From positions 22,139-86,138 of the forward strand of contig CBDULP010000009.1 in the NCBI GenBank assembly GCA_965368085.1: a stretch of 64,000 nt of DNA, in the 5' to 3' direction. The position numbers were made by a program, and so were the translations under genes. Below are positions 58,022-64,000 of this stretch, piece by piece. The DNA is from Peptoclostridium sp965368085. GTDB taxonomy: Bacteria > Bacillota > Clostridia > Peptostreptococcales > Peptostreptococcaceae. Each line of letters opens with the position of its first letter. Within the stretch, counting starts at the first letter, position 1. Below the pieces are notes generated by a model. It did not search any database. It was given only the letters and a program-made list of their open reading frames with translations, and was not told the DNA's origin.

Positions 58022-59094
58022 AAGGGAAAAAGATACTTATAGTGGATGATTATAAAGAGAATATTGATATTCTTGTCGAGTCTTTGATAGATGATTATGA
58101 TGTATATGCGGCATTAAATGGACAGAATTCTTTGAAGCTGGCAAGATCCATTCATCCTGATCTCATTTTGTTGGATATTATGATGCCGGTAATGGATGGT
58201 TATGATACCATAATCCAGCTGAAGAGTCATGAGGAGACGAGAGATATCCCCGTTATTTTTGTCAGCGCTCTCAGTGAAATTGATAATAAGAAAAAGGGAT
58301 TCGATTTAGGTGCTGTCGATTATATCACCAAGCCTTTCGAAATGATCGAAGTAGCCTACAGAGTAAAAAATCATTTGACAATGAGCGAGGCTAAAAAATA
58401 CCTTGAGAACCAAAATCAAATTTTAGAGGAAAAGGTCGCGGAGAGAATTCGCGAAAATGAAAATCTAAGGGATACAATGATTCAAACTCTGGCTTCTTTG
58501 TCCGAGACAAGAGATAACGAAACTGGCAATCATATCAAAAGAACACAGCGTTACATAAAAATAATAGCAAAAACCCTAAAAAATCAGGGGCGCTATGCTC
58601 ATATATTGACCGACAGATATATTGAACTTCTATACAAGACATCTCCGCTCCATGATGTTGGAAAGGTCGGAATCCAAGACAACATACTGCTTAAGCCTGG
58701 GCGTTTAAACGATGATGAGTTTGAGAAAATGAAAGAACATGCCCTTTTAGGATATAAGGCCCTTAACAATGCTGATGTGTCCTTAAAAAACGAGTACTTT
58801 ATAAATCTGGCAGCAGAGATTGCCTATAGCCATCATGAAAAGTGGGATGGAAGTGGATATCCTAGAGGTCTTAGCGGCGAGGAAATTCCTTTATCGGGAA
58901 GGCTTATGGCTATTGTCGATGTGTATGACGCTTTGACCAGCAAAAGGGTCTATAAGGATGCCATGACCCACAAAGAAGCTGTAGATATCATATTAAAAGG
59001 ACGAGGAACACATTTTCAGCCGGAAATAGTGGATGCTCTATTACATGTTCACATGAAGCTATTTGAAATTAAAGAGCAGTTTGCAGAGGCATAG
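58009..59094 (+). CDS. Response regulator with HD-GYP c-di-GMP phosphodiesterase domain
   Basis: A 361-residue protein: REC domain (about 7-125; ILIVDDYKENIDI, phospho-Asp in ILLDIMMPVMDGYD, Lys in DYITKPFE), a linker coiled coil and an HD-GYP domain (about 165-355). The latter has LYKTSPLHDVGKVGIQDNIL, HALLGYKAL, YSHHEKWDGSGYPRGLSG and VDVYDALTSKR. All metal and GYP residues are present, so c-di-GMP hydrolysis is expected. It is the likely output of the upstream hybrid kinase. Related in sequence style to that gene (ATT-rich Ile codons), suggesting the two came together. Confidence 0.9.
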   Translation: MFELKGKKILIVDDYKENIDILVESLIDDYDVYAALNGQNSLKLARSIHPDLILLDIMMPVMDGYDTIIQLKSHEETRDIPVIFVSALSEIDNKKKGFDLGAVDYITKPFEMIEVAYRVKNHLTMSEAKKYLENQNQILEEKVAERIRENENLRDTMIQTLASLSETRDNETGNHIKRTQRYIKIIAKTLKNQGRYAHILTDRYIELLYKTSPLHDVGKVGIQDNILLKPGRLNDDEFEKMKEHALLGYKALNNADVSLKNEYFINLAAEIAYSHHEKWDGSGYPRGLSGEEIPLSGRLMAIVDVYDALTSKRVYKDAMTHKEAVDIILKGRGTHFQPEIVDALLHVHMKLFEIKEQFAEA

Positions 59095-59258
59095 TGCATA
59101 TCCTCATAAAATTTTTATATCCATCAAAACCTCGATATCCAGTTTAATAGATGACTTAAAAAGGGTAAACTTACATTAAGAATACCATTTCCCCTATTAA
59201 AATTCATTTGCACATACTGTCCGCTCACTCGTGACTTTACCAATGGGAGGTTCAAGCC

Positions 59259-60473
59259 ATGGTTTTATTTGATACGAGGACAACTGTCCTAATATACACT
59301 ATCACCAACATATTGCTTGCATTTGTAGTATATATGACCTGGCTTCAAAACAAGAACAGGTTTGAAGGAATAACATTCTGGCTGGCCGATTATGTGCTTC
59401 AGGCAATAGGCATAACTTTATCCGTGGTAAGGGGGAGCATCCCCGATTTTATATCTATTGTAATTTCAAATCTCTTTATGATCATCGGCGCCATGTTTTT
59501 TCTGTTTGGTTTAGCGCGCTTCACCGGAGTTCGAATGAAAAAAAAATACAATTACATGTGCCTAATTATATTTTTTATCGCCTATTATTATTTCGGAATC
59601 ATAAGCCCTTCAGTTCCTTTGAGGATTGTTACATTTTCATCCTGTTTCATACTGATTTCAACACAGGTCTTATGGCTGATATTTGTGCAATCCAGCGATA
59701 GTTTAAAAATCATAACCAAAAGCACAGGCATTATATTTATGCTCTTCATAATCGTAGACATGTTCAGAATTATTTTGGCATTCACTGTTCCAAACGATAA
59801 AAGTTATTTTTTAGGGAGTTTGAACGACACAATTTTCGTAATTCTCAGTCAGATGCTCACCATTGCACTTACATTTTCAATAGTACTTATGATAAACAGA
59901 AAGCTATTTTTGGAAATCAATATGCATTCAAATGAAAAGGAAAAGCTTCTCCTTAAAATGCGCCGTCTCGCCACTATAGACGGCCTCACTGAAATATTCA
60001 ACCGCATGAAGACGGAAGAAATCCTGGCCAAAGAAATATCTGAATTTCAAATAGATGCAAACCCCTTATCAGTTATTTTGGTAGACGTGGACCATTTCAA
60101 GTCCGTAAACGATACATACGGACACAGCGAGGGAGACAACGTTTTAAGATCCATAGTCTCAATATTAAAAGATAATATCCGGGACAGCGACTCCCTTGGG
60201 CGCTGGGGTGGAGAGGAATTCCTCATAGTAACACCAAAAACAAATGTACAATCCTCTTATTCCATAGCCCAAAGGCTTACAAAGCTTGTATCCAATTATG
60301 ACTTTGCAAATATAGGCCATGTAACCGTAAGCATGGGAGTTTCCACACTTAATGACGGAGAATCATTTTACGAACTGCTTATAAACGCCGACAAAGCATT
60401 ATACCTAGCAAAGGAAAATGGAAGAAACAGGGTTGAAATTTTTGATCCCAGCAATTCAGCCCTTTCAAAATAG
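59259..60473 (+). CDS. Membrane diguanylate cyclase (GGDEF)
   Basis: A 404-residue protein with about seven N-terminal membrane helices (5-215) and a GGDEF domain (about 235-400). It shows TIDGLTEIFNRMKTEE, VDVDHFKSVNDTYGHSEGD and the intact signature RWGGEEFLIV. An I-site is present (RDSD five residues before GGEEF), so the enzyme is active and product-inhibited. It makes c-di-GMP in response to an unknown membrane signal. GGGAGG precedes ATG 59259. It stands 165 bp after the HD-GYP gene and uses the window's usual codons, so it is probably a separate unit. Confidence 0.9.
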   Translation: MVLFDTRTTVLIYTITNILLAFVVYMTWLQNKNRFEGITFWLADYVLQAIGITLSVVRGSIPDFISIVISNLFMIIGAMFFLFGLARFTGVRMKKKYNYMCLIIFFIAYYYFGIISPSVPLRIVTFSSCFILISTQVLWLIFVQSSDSLKIITKSTGIIFMLFIIVDMFRIILAFTVPNDKSYFLGSLNDTIFVILSQMLTIALTFSIVLMINRKLFLEINMHSNEKEKLLLKMRRLATIDGLTEIFNRMKTEEILAKEISEFQIDANPLSVILVDVDHFKSVNDTYGHSEGDNVLRSIVSILKDNIRDSDSLGRWGGEEFLIVTPKTNVQSSYSIAQRLTKLVSNYDFANIGHVTVSMGVSTLNDGESFYELLINADKALYLAKENGRNRVEIFDPSNSALSK

Positions 60474-60520
60474 TGATTCAAACAGATTTCCTGAATTCTC
60501 AGAAGGTGACTGTAGCAGTC

Positions 60521-60558
60521 AAAAAAGCCGCATGGATTACAATCCATTCGGCTTTTTT
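60521..60558 (+). terminator. Rho-independent terminator after GGDEF gene
   Basis: AAAAAAGCCG-ATGGATT (from 60521) pairs with AATCCAT-CGGCTTTTTT (to 60557), with a short loop and one mismatch. Confidence 0.9.
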
Positions 60559-60680
60559 ATTCTTAAATGCTAATTCACAAAATACGTGACATTCAATTAT
60601 AACCGCAACCTTAATTAAACCTTAAATCATTTTTTAATTATATAAATCATTTGAAGTTTTTAGTGCGAAAAATGTAAATT

Positions 60681-60717
60681 CGTGTATAATAGTGTTATAA
60701 GTCTATTAAAATTGTAT
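60681..60717 (+). promoter_or_regulatory. Promoter-like block shared with 55696-55733
   Basis: GTGTATAATA (60682-60691) and the downstream TTATAA...CTATTAAAA match the block before the hybrid kinase gene. Lies about 120-160 bp before the MCP start. Confidence 0.4.
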
Positions 60718-60839
60718 ACATTGTATAATAATTTATATCCTTATATAATCATATTTAAAAACAATTTATTTCAGCACTGGATTTATTTAACATGCCATAT
60801 GTATTTTAGCAATTATTAATTTAAAAAGGAGAGGTTTAA

Positions 60840-62528
60840 TTGAACATCAAAAAGAAATTATCTGTCAGCTTTGCTGCTGTAATGATCGCCATGCTGTTTA
60901 TAAGTGTAAGCTTGTTTTCTGAACTAAAATCCGTTGACGAGGGCTATGAAGTAATAGTCAACCAGAATGTGCCCGTTGAAAAGTACATATCGGAGATAAG
61001 AGGCATGAACCTTGAGCAGGTTGCCGCAGTCAGGGCATACATACTTTATAGGGATGAAAATTTTCCACCGCTTTTTGAAAGCATCAGCACGGAACTTGAG
61101 ACCGTATACAGTAAAGTAGAAGCAAACGCCCAAACTGAAACTTCCAGGAAAAGCCTTGCCAAAGTCAAGGAGATCAATGTCCAGTACAGTAACATTGCAA
61201 GAGAAGTATTCGCCCTTGTAAAGTCCGGTGACATAGAAAGCGCCATATCAAGAGCTGCCGACGGCAGGGAACAGGTAACAGCTCTAAAGAATGTTACAGA
61301 TGAATGGCTGAAATTTGTGGAAGAAGTAGACCAGGAAATAATCGAAGAAATAAATACAAGTGTTGACCATGCGATAAGGAACGTATTGATTGGAGCAGGC
61401 ATTGCAATCGTGCTGGTTGCTGGTTTAGTCAATTTCCTCGTAAACAGCATTACAAAGCCAGTACACGAGATAGTAAATCACGCAAACATCATAGCTACCG
61501 GCGATTTAAGCCATGAAATATCACAAAACCTTCTCAAAAAGAAGGATGAAACAGGTGAATTGGCAACTGCATTTGACAGGATGTCCAAAACTCTCAGAGA
61601 GCTTATAAGTACAGTGGCTCAGTCTTCAGAACAAGTAGCAGCCTCTTCCGAGGAACTTACCGCCACATCCCAGGAGCTTGCAACTGCATCCGAGGAAGTT
61701 GCAAAGACCATTGAAGAAATTGCAAAGAGCGCAACCGAACAGTCAAAGGATACCGACGACGGAGTCATGGCTGCAATGAAACTAGGCGAGTATATAGAGT
61801 CCAACAAAAGCTATCTGGATGATGTGAATTCGGGCTCAAACCAGGTTGCAGCCCTTATAGGCGAAGGCCTTGAAACCGTAAAAATACTCACACAAAAAAC
61901 TATCGAAAGCAGAAATGCCTCAATGGACGTATATGAGGGAATTAAAAAGACAAACAAGAGCTCTGAAAGAATAGGCCAGGCGAGCAATGTCATAGCTTCC
62001 ATATCGGGGCAGACAAATCTGCTCGCGCTAAACGCAGCCATTGAAGCTGCAAGGGCTGGAGAAGCCGGGAAGGGGTTTGCAGTTGTGGCAGAGGAAATCA
62101 GAAAACTGGCCGAGCAAAGCAGCGAATCCACAAAGGAAATAGACGCAGTCGTAAAAGAGCTCCAGTTCAACTCCAAAAATGTCGTTGAAATAATGGACAA
62201 AGCATCCGAAATAATAAAAGAGCAGGGAAAAAGCGTAGAAACTGTAAAGGAAAAATTCGAGGAAATTTCAAACTCGATAAATTCTACAGGAGATAAGCTA
62301 ATTCTTTTAAATGAATCTGAAAAAGCCGTAGAAGAAAGAAAAGACGAAATAATCGGCATAATACAAAACCTATCTGCGATCGCCGAAGAAAATTCAGCAT
62401 GTACAGAAGAAGCTGCCGCTTCAACAGAGCAGCAGATAGCCTCAATGGCCGACATAGCCAATTCAAGCGAGGGACTAGCTGAAATAGCGCAGGAAGTTCA
62501 GCAGGCCATTTCCAAGTTCAAAATATAG
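60840..62528 (+). CDS. Methyl-accepting chemotaxis protein
   Basis: A 562-residue chemoreceptor: helix 1 (about 7-28), a four-helix-bundle ligand domain (about 30-178), helix 2 (about 182-202), HAMP (about 205-255) and a long cytoplasmic coiled coil. The hairpin tip is SISGQTNLLALNAAIEAARAG. Repeated Glu/Gln/Ser/Ala-rich heptads carry the methylation sites, and the end is AISKFKI without a CheR pentapeptide. TTG 60840 lies 5 bp after AAAGGAGAGG. Links a small-molecule signal to CheA and motility. The N-terminal 4HB type does not reveal the ligand. The relic at 23141-23218 comes from another receptor. Confidence 0.95.
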   Translation: MNIKKKLSVSFAAVMIAMLFISVSLFSELKSVDEGYEVIVNQNVPVEKYISEIRGMNLEQVAAVRAYILYRDENFPPLFESISTELETVYSKVEANAQTETSRKSLAKVKEINVQYSNIAREVFALVKSGDIESAISRAADGREQVTALKNVTDEWLKFVEEVDQEIIEEINTSVDHAIRNVLIGAGIAIVLVAGLVNFLVNSITKPVHEIVNHANIIATGDLSHEISQNLLKKKDETGELATAFDRMSKTLRELISTVAQSSEQVAASSEELTATSQELATASEEVAKTIEEIAKSATEQSKDTDDGVMAAMKLGEYIESNKSYLDDVNSGSNQVAALIGEGLETVKILTQKTIESRNASMDVYEGIKKTNKSSERIGQASNVIASISGQTNLLALNAAIEAARAGEAGKGFAVVAEEIRKLAEQSSESTKEIDAVVKELQFNSKNVVEIMDKASEIIKEQGKSVETVKEKFEEISNSINSTGDKLILLNESEKAVEERKDEIIGIIQNLSAIAEENSACTEEAAASTEQQIASMADIANSSEGLAEIAQEVQQAISKFKI

Positions 62529-62604
62529 TATCAGTAAATTACTGTTAATCTGATGATTTGAAGCACTATAATCGAATTATAATTCTCCAATACCAAGCTC
62601 ATAT

Positions 62605-62646
62605 AAAAATCCCGCAAACGCTTTGAAGTGCCTGCGGGATTTTTGC
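62605..62646. terminator. Bidirectional terminator between MCP and PhnA-type genes
   Basis: AAAAATCCCGCA (62605-62616) pairs with TGCGGGATTTTT (62633-62644). Confidence 0.85.
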
Positions 62647-62663
62647 CGCTATGGTTCAATATG

Positions 62664-63008
62664 CTATACTTTTTTTACAAATTGAGATTTAAGCTTCATG
62701 GCACCAAAACCGTCAATCTTGCAGTCTATATCATGGTCGTCATCCATAATAAGGCGTATGTTTTTAACCTTTGTTCCTATTTTTATAACCGACGAACTTC
62801 CCTTTACCTTAAGGTCCTTTATCACGGTTACCGTATCTCCATCACTTAATACGTTTCCATTTGAATCCTTTATAACCTTTTCACCTTCTCCGCTTTCAGC
62901 TCCGGCCTCCGCGCTCCACTCATGAGCACACTCAGGACATACAAAAAGGTTTCCGTCTTCATAAGTGTATTCCGAATTACATTTTGGGCAATTTGGCAGT
63001 TTCATCAT
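62664..63008 (-). CDS. PhnA/YjdM-family zinc-ribbon protein
   Basis: A 114-residue PhnA-domain protein. An N-terminal zinc ribbon (LPNCPKCNSEYTYEDGNLFVCPECAHEW) comes first, seen as CPKCNSEYTYEDG plus VCPECAHEW. An SH3-like KOW-type domain follows (SDGDTVTVIKDLKVKGSSSVIKIGTKVKNIRL, in part). Despite the name the family is not required for phosphonate breakdown and its role is unsettled. GGAGG is 10 bp before ATG 63008; the next codon is also ATG. Confidence 0.85.
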   Translation of the reverse strand: MMKLPNCPKCNSEYTYEDGNLFVCPECAHEWSAEAGAESGEGEKVIKDSNGNVLSDGDTVTVIKDLKVKGSSSVIKIGTKVKNIRLIMDDDHDIDCKIDGFGAMKLKSQFVKKV

Positions 63009-63287
63009 AAACTATTTTCCTCCATTCAATATCTCTCAATCTGGTATATTCATATTGACTTCAAATTCCCGTGAAAAAACTCTTTTTTGCAATAATTGCC
63101 ACAGGATTGAAATCCGCAAAAACATGCGGTAACTTACTTACAGGTTTATATGATATCACAGTATTGACATATTGACAAACTGTTCAGTTTTGTTTTTCCC
63201 ATAGCTTAATTAAGCCGTTTTCTTTAGAGCTTTCACTTTCGTATTTTTCCTCTCCACTTGTCATCTATGTTAAATGAGCAGCTTTGT

Positions 63288-63548
63288 TTATTCATTATAG
63301 TATATTTCTTTAGCTTTCCCCGAAATCCTGTCGACCTTTATATCGAAAGGTTTCTTCACATAGTCATCGGCTCCAAGCTCCAATCCCAATACCTTGTCTG
63401 CACTGTCGTTTCTTGCCGTAAGCATGACAATCCCCAAGTTTTCTTTATTGTCCAATCTCCTGGACACTTCAAACCCCTTCATTTTAGGCATCATGACATC
63501 TATAATAAATATATGCGTGTTGAAGTTTTTTATTTTGATTAATTTTTT
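63288..63548 (-). pseudogene. Truncated OmpR-type response regulator receiver domain
   Basis: The frame starts in the middle of a receiver domain: FIIDVMMPKMKGFEVSRRL with the phospho-Asp, IVMLTARNDSADKVLGLELG, then ADDYVKKPF. The first 45 or so residues with the acidic pocket are missing: directly upstream is the stop of the pentapeptide-repeat gene. After KPFD the sequence diverges and ends at TAA with no DNA-binding domain. Both ends are lost, so the gene is a relic. The first possible start is ATG 63494. Confidence 0.8.
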
Positions 63549-64000
63549 CTATAAATCGTCTTTTATCACCAAGCCCAATAATCTGGATAGGGACACCGCT
63601 TGCAGTGGTGAAACTACAGCCCCTTCAACATCCTCTATTCTGACCCCTATGGCATCAATATCACAAGTACTCATATCAATACCTTTTAGTTTAGTTCCTG
63701 ACATCTGGCATCCTTGAAAATCCGTATTCACCAGGCTTACATCAGTAAGTTCAGAACATTGAAAATCAGCAAAACCTAATAACGATTCTTCCAGCCTCAC
63801 TCTTTTGCAGCGTGAAAATCTAAAATTTGCATACCTTCCATTGCATTTGTTTATTGCTACATTTTGAAATAAAGATCCGCTTAAATTCAAACCCACTATT
63901 TTACAATCTGTAAATTCCACCCTATGCATTATTGAGCCGCTCAGATCCATGTTCGACAAGTCACAATTTTCAAACCGCACATCTTCAATATCTGCTCTAC
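63549..64000 (-). CDS. Pentapeptide-repeat protein, 5' end beyond the window
   Basis: At least 150 residues of a pentapeptide-repeat right-handed beta-helix: units such as DLSNM, DLSGS, NFRFS, ADFQC, TDFQG and TKLKG. The C-terminal part (GVRIEDVEGAVVSPLQ AVSLSRLLGLVIK, written here in two pieces) is like other Firmicute proteins of this group. The frame runs past 64000 without a stop (DIEDVRFENCDLSN continues the repeat before GTG 63980), so the start lies outside. Some relatives (Qnr/MfpA) bind DNA gyrase and protect it from quinolones; most have no known role. It directly abuts the truncated response regulator. Confidence 0.8.
   Translation of the reverse strand, partial: RADIEDVRFENCDLSNMDLSGSIMHRVEFTDCKIVGLNLSGSLFQNVAINKCNGRYANFRFSRCKRVRLEESLLGFADFQCSELTDVSLVNTDFQGCQMSGTKLKGIDMSTCDIDAIGVRIEDVEGAVVSPLQAVSLSRLLGLVIKDDL

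Noticed and set aside
1..64000. CRISPR arrays, insertion sequences, prophage, tRNA or rRNA genes
   Set aside because: No regularly spaced repeats, transposase or phage proteins, or conserved tRNA/rRNA segments were seen on reading both strands; a tRNAscan run would be decisive for tRNAs.

Overview
The window reads as a chromosomal segment of an anaerobic, low-to-moderate GC Firmicute of the Clostridia type. The reasons are strong AGGAGG-type ribosome binding sites, heavy use of ATA for Ile and AGG/AGA for Arg, Gram-positive style lipoproteins with a C-terminal lipobox Cys, a YjiM-type double-cubane/2-hydroxyacyl-CoA dehydratase relative, a corrinoid-type methyltransferase, radical SAM enzymes and a probable selenoprotein. 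I saw no rRNA, tRNA, transposase, prophage or CRISPR array. I do not name a species.

1-14.3 kb: a YedE/YeeE transporter, a LysR regulator and a TusA-like sulfur carrier come first. A six-gene plus-strand operon follows: WecE/ArnB-like sugar aminotransferase, ArnC-like glycosyltransferase, ATP-grasp ligase and a TauABC-like ABC transporter. It converges on a GT39-type membrane glycosyltransferase. Then come two lipoproteins with tandem rhodanese domains and a polar amino acid ABC transporter (possibly cystine). Sulfur handling is a recurrent theme here.

14.6-24.6 kb: a thioredoxin-like gene is interrupted by an in-frame TGA at the first redox position (U-A-P-C) and carries a hairpin that fits bacterial SECIS rules. 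It is therefore very probably a selenoprotein. Next are an M29 aminopeptidase with a strongly structured, terminator-ended 3' region, a divergent MarR / YhdH-type reductase pair around a 19-bp inverted repeat, a radical SAM protein, a methyltransferase-MetNIQ operon, a decayed chemoreceptor end and a YjiM-family protein.

24.7-34.8 kb: a minus-strand operon of MATE exporter, two methyltransferases and a radical SAM/SPASM protein looks like a small biosynthesis-and-export unit. It is followed by a small membrane protein, a split AgrC-like sensor pair, a Mut7-C RNase protein, a DUF4332 protein and peptide release factor 3.

34.8-42.5 kb: a five-gene exopolysaccharide operon contains a GH8-like hydrolase, a membrane protein with a degenerate GGDEF domain that keeps its c-di-GMP I-site, a DUF2334 deacetylase, a processive GT2 synthase and a BcsB-like protein with an N-terminal SPOR domain. 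It resembles the Listeria Pss system and is predicted to be switched on by c-di-GMP.

42.5-55.5 kb: a minus-strand pentitol/pentose operon (ABC transporter, polyol dehydrogenase, xylulokinase), an ECF sigma factor with a zinc-finger anti-sigma factor, and a membrane-anchored solute-binding protein with a YesM/YesN two-component pair.

55.9-64 kb: a hybrid kinase with an HPt domain, a REC-HD-GYP phosphodiesterase, an intact GGDEF cyclase, a chemoreceptor, a PhnA-type zinc-ribbon protein, a truncated response regulator and a pentapeptide-repeat protein cut by the window edge. The c-di-GMP genes here could set the level sensed by the exopolysaccharide operon.
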